From assembly GCA_003224785.1 (NCBI GenBank), contig QHZV01000251.1, forward strand, positions 1 to 6,413: a stretch of DNA of 6,413 bases, in the 5' to 3' direction. Origin of the DNA: Acidobacteriota bacterium (GTDB lineage Bacteria > Acidobacteriota > Terriglobia > Terriglobales > Acidobacteriaceae). This document shows, one piece after another, positions 1 through 6,175 of this stretch. Every line of letters starts with the position of its first letter. Within the stretch, counting starts at the first letter, position 1. Below the pieces are notes generated by a model. It was not told the origin of the DNA and did not search any database. It saw only the letters and a program-made list of their open reading frames with translations. A program made the position numbers and the translations under genes.

Positions 1-28
1 TGATTGCTGAGTGCTGATTACTGAGTGC
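1..28. repeat. Four tandem heptanucleotide repeats, array cut by window edge
   Basis: The first 28 bases are four back-to-back 7-bp units: TGATTGC, TGAGTGC, TGATTAC and TGAGTGC (consensus TGAKTRC). They also read as two 14-bp units that match at 13 of 14 positions. The pattern stops at base 29. Because it begins at base 1, the array probably continues to the left. It ends 5 bases before the putative -35 box of the next gene. It is seen directly in the sequence; its function is unknown. Confidence 0.8.
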
Positions 29-33
29 TTCTT

Positions 34-63
34 TTGACGCTCTTCTTTTCCCGCTGATAGACT
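34..63 (+). promoter_or_regulatory. Putative sigma70 promoter of the TPR gene
   Basis: TTGACG at 34-39 matches the -35 consensus at 5 of 6 positions. After an 18-base spacer, TAGACT at 58-63 matches the -10 consensus at 4 of 6. Transcription would begin near base 70, leaving a leader of about 30 nt before the GTG start at 100. The position fits well, but the -10 box is only moderate and the spacer is one base longer than ideal. Confidence 0.4.
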
Positions 64-99
64 AAATCTTCCGAATCCTCTCCATGTAGAAGGGAAGTC

Positions 100-825
100 G
101 TGCGCGCAGAAACCCGTCGCCAACTCAAGCAAGATAGATTCAGCCGGACCACGATTCAGGTCGCCGAGCAAACCGTTCATTGGACTGTCGAACACCAGGG
201 CAAAATAATTGCCGCCGCTGTCGTGCTCGTGATTGTCATTGTTGCGGCCCTGGGAAGCTGGTATTACCTCGAAAAGCAGAATGAAAAAGCCAGCGTGGAT
301 TTTGGCAAAGCCGTTCAGGTGCTGGATACGCCGGTACGCCCTGCCGGAATGCCTCCGCAGCCGGATTCGCCGAGCTTTGGCTCATTGAACGAACGCTCGA
401 CCGAAGCGCGCAAAGAATTCCAGGCAGTTATGGATAAGTATCCGCACACCCGCGCCTCGGATTTCTCGCACTACTTTCTGGGAACCACAGCCGCGAGCGT
501 TGGGGACAACGGGACTGCAGAGCGCGAACTGAAGACTGTTGCTGGCTACCATAACGAAGATCTTTCATCGCTGGCGAAAATGGCTCTGGCTTCGGTCTAT
601 CGAAATTCCAACCGGACGCAGGATGCGGTGAATCTCTACAAGGAGCTAATTAATAAGCCCACCCGTACCGTCAGCAAGCCGTCCGCCGAAATGGCGTTGG
701 CAGAGACTTATCAGGTTTCAGGCAAAACTGCTGATGCGAAGAAGCAGTACGAACAACTCCAAAAGGAATTCCCGAGCGGACCGGCGGCGCAATTGGCAGC
801 GCAGAAGCTGCAAGAGTTGAAGTAG
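100..825 (+). CDS. Membrane-anchored TPR protein, YfgM-like
   Basis: The product is 241 aa. A basic, polar N-terminus (about residues 1-35) is followed by one strongly hydrophobic segment (about 36-56), then a soluble domain. This gives a single-pass protein, presumably with its C-terminal part in the periplasm. Helical TPR-like pairs are visible at about 103-130 (degenerate), 156-184 and 194-226. The last two show the A-x-Y...A-x-x-Y-x-x-L spacing typical of TPRs. A Pro-rich linker lies at about 78-92. Membrane anchor plus C-terminal TPRs is the layout of YfgM, which binds the Sec translocon and periplasmic chaperones in enterobacteria. Assigning that role here is inference. The start is GTG at 100, with AAGGGA 4 bases upstream; the ATG at 84 is followed at once by a stop. 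The gene looks monocistronic, with 231 bases to the next one. It could instead be a generic TPR scaffold. Confidence 0.8.
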   Translation: MRAETRRQLKQDRFSRTTIQVAEQTVHWTVEHQGKIIAAAVVLVIVIVAALGSWYYLEKQNEKASVDFGKAVQVLDTPVRPAGMPPQPDSPSFGSLNERSTEARKEFQAVMDKYPHTRASDFSHYFLGTTAASVGDNGTAERELKTVAGYHNEDLSSLAKMALASVYRNSNRTQDAVNLYKELINKPTRTVSKPSAEMALAETYQVSGKTADAKKQYEQLQKEFPSGPAAQLAAQKLQELK

Positions 826-1056
826 GAAGACTTAGCGGAAAACATCTCTGATCTGATTCACGAGCTCGATCACTCCCCGGCATGACAGATCGAGTACGAA
901 CTCACCAAAGATTTCCAAGACGCCTTCTAGGAGATCGAACATAGTGCGCTCGCGGCCGACTCATTCTATGCTGCAACACATCCCCAACGGGCATTGCGTT
1001 GAATTGCACGATTTTCCTTTTCTTGCGTTTCGTCTTAGGATGTTTTCGGCCTCCCC
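826..1056. other. Gap with no assignable gene; one coding-like interrupted frame
   Basis: No intact gene is seen. Read in the frame of the upstream TPR gene, the sequence after its TAG continues as protein-like text (EDLAENISDLIHELDHSP, then QIEYELTKDFQDAF, then EIEHSALAADSFY). This is broken by stops at 883, 928 and 988. It may be a gene remnant or chance. No convincing hairpin with a T-tract follows the TPR gene. A weak -10-like TAGGAT at 1036-1041 precedes the next gene, without a good -35 box. Confidence 0.3.
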
Positions 1057-1518
1057 ATGCCGAATTTCACTTTGCACGTTAATGGTAACGAGAAAAACGT
1101 ATCCGTCGAAGCGGACACTCCGCTGCTTTGGGTCCTACGCGACACGCTCGAACTGACAGGCACAAAATTCGGTTGTGGCGCTGGGTACTGCGGTGCATGC
1201 AGCGTCCATGTCAACGGCGCCCTGACACACTCCTGCACGATGGCCGTCTCGCAAGCCGCGGGCAAGAACGTCACGACTATCGAGGGCCTCGGCGCGAACG
1301 GCCTTCACGCGTTGCAGAAGGCGTGGATCGCCGAGGACGTCCCCCAATGCGGATACTGCCAGAGCGGTCAGATCATGGCGGCGGCCGCATTGCTGGCAAA
1401 GACGCCACATCCCACTGACGCGCAGATTACTGAGTTTATGTCGGCGAACATCTGCCGGTGCGGAACTTACGATCGCATCCGCAAAGCAATTCACCGGGCT
1501 GCGGGAGGTGCGAAATGA
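1057..1518 (+). CDS. (2Fe-2S)-binding subunit of IorAB-like molybdenum hydroxylase
   Basis: The product is 153 aa, the usual size for the small iron-sulfur subunit of the xanthine dehydrogenase/aldehyde oxidase superfamily. The N-terminal plant-type ferredoxin domain (about 1-75) binds one [2Fe-2S] cluster through C40, C45, C48 and C60. The C-terminal helical domain (about 80-150) binds a second through C98 and C101 (CGYCQSGQ) and C133 and C135 (NICRCGTY). All eight cysteines are present. The NICRCGTY ending and the partner gene point to the isoquinoline 1-oxidoreductase alpha/aldehyde dehydrogenase type rather than CoxS or a FAD-linked XdhA. It carries electrons from the molybdenum site to an external acceptor. 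There is no signal peptide, so export would depend on the Tat signal of the large subunit. The ATG at 1057 is the only sensible start (in-frame stop at 1036), yet it has no Shine-Dalgarno and CCTCC lies just upstream. Its stop overlaps the next start. Confidence 0.93.
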   Translation: MPNFTLHVNGNEKNVSVEADTPLLWVLRDTLELTGTKFGCGAGYCGACSVHVNGALTHSCTMAVSQAAGKNVTTIEGLGANGLHALQKAWIAEDVPQCGYCQSGQIMAAAALLAKTPHPTDAQITEFMSANICRCGTYDRIRKAIHRAAGGAK

Positions 1519-3629
1519 CAGTATCCCGTCGGGCGTTTCTAAAGACATCAACTGCAGCGGGCACTGGGTTGGTCATTGGCATGCATCTTCCTTCGCGCGG
1601 TCAGGCTGAGGCTGACACAGCGTTTTCTCCCAACGCGTACCTGACGATCACTCCTGACGGCAAAATCACAATCGTCGTCGCGCGGTCAGAAATGGGGCAA
1701 GGTGTGCGGACATCATTGCCCATGATTCTTGCCGAGGAACTCGAAGCCGACTGGAAGCAGATTGCCATTGAGCAGGCTGGAGCCAGCACGGTTTTCGGAG
1801 ATCAGACGACCGGCGGTAGCGCCAGCGTTCGCACTACATGGGAGCCGATGCGGAAGGCGGGCGCCCAAGCTCGCGAAATGTTGATCACTGCGGCCGCACA
1901 GCAATGGAATGTTTCGCCCCAGGCGTGCAAGGCAGTAGACAGTTTCGTACTCCACGCCGCTTCGGGACGGAAGCTCGGCTACGGTGCTTTGGCGACCGCA
2001 GCGGCTAAAGTTCCAGTGCCAGAGAATCCGCCTTTCAAAACCGGCGGTTACAAAATCGTAGGCAAGTCCACGCCGCGGCTCGATACTCCCTCGAAAGTGA
2101 ACGGCTCGGCCGTGTATGGAATTGATTTCCGCGTGCCGAACATGAAGTACGCGGCGCTCGCACGCTGCGAGGTCATGGGCGGCAAAGTGGCGGACTTCGA
2201 CGCGTCTGCGGTAAAGCAAATGCCCGGGGTCAGCTTCGTGGATAAAATCAGCGACTCAGCGGTAGCTGTTGTCGCTGACAGCACCTGGAATGCGATCAAA
2301 GCCCGTCGCGCGCTGAAGGTCACGTGGGATGAAGGTCCGAATAAGAACCTTGACTCCGCCGGGATTTCCAAATCACTCCACGATACGGACGAATCGAAGG
2401 CGGTGAAGTTCTTTTCTGCCGGCGATGTCGCGAAAGCAGAAGGAAAGAGGGTCGAAGCAGTTTACGAGCTGCCGTTCATGGCGCACGCGCCGCTAGAGCC
2501 CGGTAACTGCACCGCGCATTTCCGCGGAACGGAATGCGAAGTCTGGGCGCCGACGCAGGTCCCGCAAGATTGCCGCGACACTATTGCTCCGCTGATCGGC
2601 CTGAAGCCCGAGCAGGTGAAAGTGAACATCACCTTGCTTGGTGGAGGTTTCGGCCGCCGTCTCGAACACGACTATGCGGTTGAAGCTGCGCTTCTTTCGA
2701 AAGCCATCAACGCGCCGGTGAAGATCACATGGACCCGCGAAGACGACATGCGTTGCTCCACGTACCGTCCGGTGAGCTTGCACAAACTCAGCGCAACCTT
2801 AGACGCGAATGGGTGGCCGGTTGCATTCACTCATCGAATCATCGGACCCTCCATCAATGGGCAAAAAGGATCGCAGCCAGTTCAGGGCGTGGATGCCGAC
2901 TTCCCGGACGAGTGCTCGTTCATCTATCCAATTCCCAATGTAGCGCTGGAATTTGTAATGACAGAAACGCCAGTCCCGCTCGGCTGGATGCGGTCGGTTT
3001 ATGCGCTGCAGATGGCGTTTGCCAGCGAGAGCTTCGTTGATGAGCTCGCGGCAGCAGCGGGAAAAGATCCACTCGCATATCGTTTGCACTTGCTTGCAAA
3101 AGATACTGATATTAAGTATTTCGATGCGACCTGGCACACGTCGCGACTGCGTTCCGTACTGCAGCTAGCCGCCGAGAAGGCCGAATGGCAGAAACCGCTT
3201 CCGCCGGGACGTCATCGTGGAGTCGCTTGCTTTGGATGTTTCAGTTCATACGCGGCCGCCGTCATCGAGATTTCTATGGAGGGCGGCAAGCCGCGCGTCC
3301 ATCGTGTGGTTGACGCTATTGATTGTGGTCAGGTGGTGAATCCAAATATCCTTGATCAGCAGATTCACAGCGCAGTCGTTTATGGGCTCACGAATGCTCT
3401 CCGCGCGCAGATCACGATCGAAAAAGGCCGCGTCGTTCAAAGCAATTTCAATGACTATGAGCCGCTTCGGATGAATGAATCGCCAAAAGTCGAGGCCCAT
3501 TTTGTGTCCAGTACCGAGGCGCCTTCGGGCGCGGGAGAGCCTCCGGTTCCGCCGCTCGCGCCAGCGCTGTGCAACGCAATTTACGCAGCGACCAAGAACC
3601 GGATACGGAAGCTGCCGATTCAGAGCTGA
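1515..3629 (+). CDS. Tat-exported molybdopterin-binding subunit, IorB/aldehyde dehydrogenase-like
   Basis: The product is 704 aa from ATG 1515, which overlaps the small subunit's stop (ATGA) and has GGAGG at 1504-1508, 6 bases upstream. An in-frame ATG at 1458 would lengthen the protein inside the upstream gene and bury the signal, so it is rejected. Residues 4-10 are SRRAFLK, a textbook twin-arginine motif, followed by a hydrophobic stretch, so the enzyme should be periplasmic. Family motifs in order: [17 protein letters not shown] (60-76), a Gly/Ser-rich cofactor loop at 100-108, [10 protein letters not shown] (322-331), GGGFGRR (376-382), MRSV (492-495), DCGQVVNPN (603-611) and [12 protein letters not shown] (672-683). 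E675 in the last motif is the expected catalytic glutamate. The family hydroxylates N-heterocycles or oxidises aldehydes at a Mo-pterin centre; the substrate cannot be read from sequence. Two positions look atypical: Y after MRSV, and IHSA (617-620) where I expect an EGG-like run. No cytochrome c subunit follows. Confidence 0.93.
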   Translation: MTVSRRAFLKTSTAAGTGLVIGMHLPSRGQAEADTAFSPNAYLTITPDGKITIVVARSEMGQGVRTSLPMILAEELEADWKQIAIEQAGASTVFGDQTTGGSASVRTTWEPMRKAGAQAREMLITAAAQQWNVSPQACKAVDSFVLHAASGRKLGYGALATAAAKVPVPENPPFKTGGYKIVGKSTPRLDTPSKVNGSAVYGIDFRVPNMKYAALARCEVMGGKVADFDASAVKQMPGVSFVDKISDSAVAVVADSTWNAIKARRALKVTWDEGPNKNLDSAGISKSLHDTDESKAVKFFSAGDVAKAEGKRVEAVYELPFMAHAPLEPGNCTAHFRGTECEVWAPTQVPQDCRDTIAPLIGLKPEQVKVNITLLGGGFGRRLEHDYAVEAALLSKAINAPVKITWTREDDMRCSTYRPVSLHKLSATLDANGWPVAFTHRIIGPSINGQKGSQPVQGVDADFPDECSFIYPIPNVALEFVMTETPVPLGWMRSVYALQMAFASESFVDELAAAAGKDPLAYRLHLLAKDTDIKYFDATWHTSRLRSVLQLAAEKAEWQKPLPPGRHRGVACFGCFSSYAAAVIEISMEGGKPRVHRVVDAIDCGQVVNPNILDQQIHSAVVYGLTNALRAQITIEKGRVVQSNFNDYEPLRMNESPKVEAHFVSSTEAPSGAGEPPVPPLAPALCNAIYAATKNRIRKLPIQS

Positions 3630-3666
3630 CACACCTAAGACTTTTCGGAAACATCGATCAGAAGCT

Positions 3667-3739
3667 CGGGAGGCCACGACTTCGAGTCGGGCCGTTTAGA
3701 TCGAAGAGACCAGCTTCGGCTGCAAGCCGTGCCCTCCCG
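3667..3739 (+). promoter_or_regulatory. Possible structured leader of the GH5 gene (three-way junction)
   Basis: A perfect 7-bp stem, CGGGAGG at 3667-3673 with CCTCCCG at 3733-3739, plus one flanking G-U pair, encloses two small hairpins. The first is CGACT-TCG-AGTCG at 3677-3689. The second is CAGC-TTCG-GCTG at 3711-3722, a very stable UUCG tetraloop closed by C-G. The fold ends 11 bases before the ribosome binding site of the GH5 gene. It could be a regulatory leader or an RNA stabiliser. No T-tract follows, so it does not look like an intrinsic terminator. I cannot match it to a known riboswitch. Confidence 0.35.
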
Positions 3740-3750
3740 GCAATTCCCAT

Positions 3751-3756
3751 GGAGAG
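3751..3756 (+). promoter_or_regulatory. Ribosome binding site fixing the GH5 start
   Basis: GGAGAG lies 7 bases before the ATG at 3764. That ATG opens directly into a signal peptide. The frame stays open upstream to 3569 and has another ATG at 3749, but those starts lack such a site and would put charged sequence ahead of the signal peptide. Confidence 0.7.
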
Positions 3757-3763
3757 AAACAGA

Positions 3764-4903
3764 ATGCGCAGACTTGTATCTGCATGTTTACTTTTCTTTG
3801 CAATTCCCACGCTGGCCCAGAGCTCCTCATCTCTTGCAGCACGCCGTGCAGCTCATTTGCGCCACGGCATTAACCTGAGCGAGTGGTTCGCGCAGGTTTA
3901 TGACCCGAAGGGCTACACGAAGGAACATCTCGTGGGCTGGGTCACGCCGGATGATATCGCGCTAATCAAATCCGCCGGCTTCGATCATGTTCGCCTGAGC
4001 GTGAATCCCGAGCCGATGATGCGCCACAATATGGCTGACCACCTGCCGCCAGAATATCTCGGCTATCTCGATGGCGCGGTCAAAATGATTTTGGATCACG
4101 GGCTCGCCGTCATCATTGACATGCATCCCGAGAGCGAGTTCAAGGCCAAGCTGGTGCAGCATGATGATTTCGTCGAGCAGTTCTCGGATTTCTGGCGGGC
4201 AATTGCCCAGCATTACTCAAGCTACGATCCCGAGATGGTCTATTTCGAGATCCTGAATGAGCCGGAATTTCGCGACCGCTACCGATGGGCCGGCGTTCAG
4301 GGGAAATTGGCGGCAGCAATCCGCGAGGGTGCGCCTCAGCACACCATCATCGCGGCGGGCGCCAATTGGTCGGATGTCGAGGACCTGCTGGTACTGACGC
4401 CGTTGCCGGACGCGAATGTGATTTACAACTTCCATTTTTACGATCCACACACTTTTACTCACCAGGGCGCGACCTGGGGCACGAATTACTGGCATTTTGA
4501 AAGCAAGCTGGCCTATCCTGCGAGTCTTGAGGCGGCGCGAAAAGTTGCGGCGCAGGAGCCGGACGCGTTCAACCGCTTGCAAGTGCTCCGCTACGGCCTC
4601 GATCACTGGGACGGAAACCGCATAGGCGTTGAAATCGGCCAGGCTGCCGAGTGGGGTAAACATTGGAACGTGCCGCTCACCTGCAACGAGTTCGGCGTCT
4701 ATCGCAGAGCTTCCGATCCCCAGGACCGCGCGCGTTGGATACACGATGTTCGCACGACGTTAGAAGGCTACGGCATTGGCTGGAACATGTGGGATTTCGG
4801 CGCCCGCGACAATGGCATGGGCTTCGGCGTGGTCAATGGATCGAAAGAAGGCCCGAACACGGCTGATGAGGTTACGGTGCAAGCGCTCGGGCTGAAGAGA
4901 TAA
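3764..4903 (+). CDS. Secreted glycoside hydrolase family 5 (cellulase-family) enzyme
   Basis: The product is 379 aa from ATG 3764. Residues 1-18 form a Sec signal peptide: MRR, a hydrophobic core, and probable cleavage after TLA. The rest is a single TIM-barrel catalytic domain with no carbohydrate-binding module. All GH5 active-site residues can be placed: R77 (DHVRL), H121 (DMHPE), N165-E166 (ILNEPE, acid/base), H224 and Y226 (NFHFYDP), E309 (TCNEFG, nucleophile) and W343 (GWNMWDF). These support a retaining beta-glycosidase acting outside the cytoplasm. GH5 covers endoglucanases, mannanases and others, so the substrate (cellulose, mannan or another beta-glucan) and subfamily are left open. 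The gene follows the molybdoenzyme pair by 134 bases, with a possibly structured leader, and converges with panB. It could be its own unit or the tail of the upstream operon. Confidence 0.93.
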   Translation: MRRLVSACLLFFAIPTLAQSSSSLAARRAAHLRHGINLSEWFAQVYDPKGYTKEHLVGWVTPDDIALIKSAGFDHVRLSVNPEPMMRHNMADHLPPEYLGYLDGAVKMILDHGLAVIIDMHPESEFKAKLVQHDDFVEQFSDFWRAIAQHYSSYDPEMVYFEILNEPEFRDRYRWAGVQGKLAAAIREGAPQHTIIAAGANWSDVEDLLVLTPLPDANVIYNFHFYDPHTFTHQGATWGTNYWHFESKLAYPASLEAARKVAAQEPDAFNRLQVLRYGLDHWDGNRIGVEIGQAAEWGKHWNVPLTCNEFGVYRRASDPQDRARWIHDVRTTLEGYGIGWNMWDFGARDNGMGFGVVNGSKEGPNTADEVTVQALGLKR

Positions 4904-4974
4904 GCTTCGAGTTCCGATGATGTTTAGGCATGAGCAAGCAAGTATCGCAATTGAATTTTCGGGTTCGTGTGGAC

Positions 4975-4988
4975 AAGCGGGGGCGCTT
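4975..4988. terminator. Weak hairpin between convergent genes, possible terminator
   Basis: AAGCG-GGGG-CGCTT forms a 5-bp stem with a 4-base loop in the 97-base gap between the GH5 gene and panB, where a two-way terminator is expected. Neither strand has a T-tract after it, so as an intrinsic terminator it is poor. I see no better candidate in this gap. Confidence 0.25.
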
Positions 4989-5000
4989 CGTCATAACTGA

Positions 5001-5915
5001 CTACTCAACAGCCGTAATCTGCTTTCGTGACCGCATCGTGCGCTTCCGCTCCGACAGTATTTCCAATGCCTGCTTTGTTTCCGGGGACAAGTGATACGAC
5101 TCGTTGTCCGCTGGATACTGCCGCGATAGCACATCTACTCGATATGCCTGGACCGCGTGGGTGATCTCGGCAGCGGCATCGCCGTAGCGGCGAACGAATT
5201 TTGCCGGCGGACCGAAAGTCAGGTTCAGGATGTCGTGGAACACGAGCACCTGGCCATCGCACCCCGGGCCGGCGCCGATCCCAATGGTGGGAGCTGCAAC
5301 TTCGGCCGTAATCATTTCGGCGACTTCGCGCGGAATTCCTTCCAGGAAAATACAGGCTGCGCCGGCGCGGTCGAGAGCTGTGGCATCGCGCATGAGCTGC
5401 TCAATATCGGTGAGCGTCTTGCCTTGGACCTTGTATCCGCTCATGCGATTGACCGATTGCGGTGTCAATCCAATGTGCCCGGCAACTGGAATTTCGGCGT
5501 CAATAATGTGACGGATCAGATCGGCGCGTTTTTCGCCGCCTTCGACCTTCACCATTTCCGCGCCGCCTTGTTTTACAAATCGCGTCGCATTGCGGACGGC
5601 GTCTTCCGCGCTTACATGAAATGAGCCGTAAGGCATGTCGGCGATGAGCAGCGCATCTCTGGTTCCGCGCCGCACAGCTTTCACGTGGTGAAGCATTTCG
5701 TCCACAGTGAGAGACAGCGTGTTTTCGTGGCCGAGCATCGTCTGCGCCAGCGAGTCGCCGACGAGGATCATGTCCATGCCAGCCTCATCGAGCAGGCGCG
5801 CCGTCGAATAGTCGTACGCGGTCAGGCACGTGATTGGTTCGTGTTGAAGCTTCTTTTCTTGGAGAGACGCGACGGTGATTTTGTGGCGTGGAACGCCAAT
5901 CGGAGTGAGACTCAC
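5001..5915 (-). CDS. panB: 3-methyl-2-oxobutanoate hydroxymethyltransferase (ketopantoate hydroxymethyltransferase)
   Basis: The product is 304 aa. PanB transfers a hydroxymethyl group from 5,10-methylene-THF to alpha-ketoisovalerate, giving ketopantoate. This is the first committed step of pantothenate/CoA synthesis, in the cytoplasm. The (beta/alpha)8 family motifs are all present: TAYDYSTARL (32-41), VGDS (D54, Mg site), ADMPYGSF (D93), KVEGG (K123, E125), GHIGLTPQ (146-153), LEGIP (E192, catalytic base), IGIGAG (211-216) and DGQVLVFHD (220-228). These line up with E. coli D45, D84, K112, E114 and E181 at a steady offset of 9 to 11. The protein is about 40 residues longer than the E. coli enzyme, mostly as a charged C-terminal tail from about 275. 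The start is GTG (5913-5915) with a perfect GGAGG 5 bases upstream. A good promoter lies 72 bases before it. No panC or panD is adjacent in this window. Confidence 0.97.
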   Translation of the reverse strand: MSLTPIGVPRHKITVASLQEKKLQHEPITCLTAYDYSTARLLDEAGMDMILVGDSLAQTMLGHENTLSLTVDEMLHHVKAVRRGTRDALLIADMPYGSFHVSAEDAVRNATRFVKQGGAEMVKVEGGEKRADLIRHIIDAEIPVAGHIGLTPQSVNRMSGYKVQGKTLTDIEQLMRDATALDRAGAACIFLEGIPREVAEMITAEVAAPTIGIGAGPGCDGQVLVFHDILNLTFGPPAKFVRRYGDAAAEITHAVQAYRVDVLSRQYPADNESYHLSPETKQALEILSERKRTMRSRKQITAVE

Positions 5916-5987
5916 GATTTCCTCCAGTGCCCCTCCCGAATTGCGGGGATAGAGCCTGCATGCAGCATTGATCGTGCTACGCAGTAA

Positions 5988-6016
5988 ATTCTATGCGTCG
6001 CAAATCCTTCTGTCGA
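5988..6016 (-). promoter_or_regulatory. Putative sigma70 promoter of panB
   Basis: On the minus strand, TCGACA (6011-6016) matches the -35 consensus at 5 of 6 positions. A 17-base spacer is followed by TAGAAT (5988-5993), which matches the -10 consensus at 5 of 6. Transcription would start near 5981, giving a leader of about 66 nt. That leader holds a 10-bp palindrome, CTGCATGCAG (5956-5965), and a small CCCG/CGGG hairpin ahead of the Shine-Dalgarno. This is the best promoter match in the window. Confidence 0.6.
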
Positions 6017-6175
6017 GCGCGATATCTACCCACGAATCAGGAACATCCAAACGCTCTCTAATTCGAGTCGAAATGTGTCTCTGAAATTTCGCCCGCTTTT
6101 TCCGCCAACTTCCACAAACAAGTTTAGCCGTCCACAGGATTCGCACAGCTACCGCGCGATTTCTGATTGTGCAAA
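6017..6175. other. Non-coding stretch between panB promoter and RNA candidate
   Basis: I see no credible gene here. The open frames on both strands (5991-6221 minus, 6075-6278 plus) lack a ribosome binding site and family motifs, are rich in Arg, Ser and Cys, and run into the inverted repeats to the right. If the neighbouring RNA belongs to a mobile element, the element's left end and any guide region should lie in or near this stretch. I cannot place a boundary. Confidence 0.5.

Noticed and set aside
1425..1437. GATTACTGAGT inside the small-subunit gene, matching part of the heptad array
   Set aside because: It is a single copy inside conserved coding sequence; the match is most likely chance.
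1458..1514. Upstream in-frame ATG that would add 19 residues to the molybdopterin subunit
   Set aside because: It lies inside the small-subunit gene and has no ribosome binding site. ATG 1515 has GGAGG, an ATGA overlap, and puts the Tat motif at residues 4-10.
3569..3763. Upstream extension of the GH5 reading frame by 65 codons
   Set aside because: It overlaps the end of the previous gene, reads as Arg-rich non-family sequence and hides the signal peptide. ATG 3764 has GGAGAG 7 bases upstream.
3764..3787. Possible lipobox VSAC (C8) in the GH5 signal peptide
   Set aside because: Only seven residues precede the cysteine and the hydrophobic core follows it, so a normal signal peptidase I site after TLA fits better.
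4930..5094. A 54-residue plus-strand frame from ATG 4930 overlapping the end of panB
   Set aside because: It has no Shine-Dalgarno, more than half lies antisense to the panB coding end, and it shows no recognisable motif.
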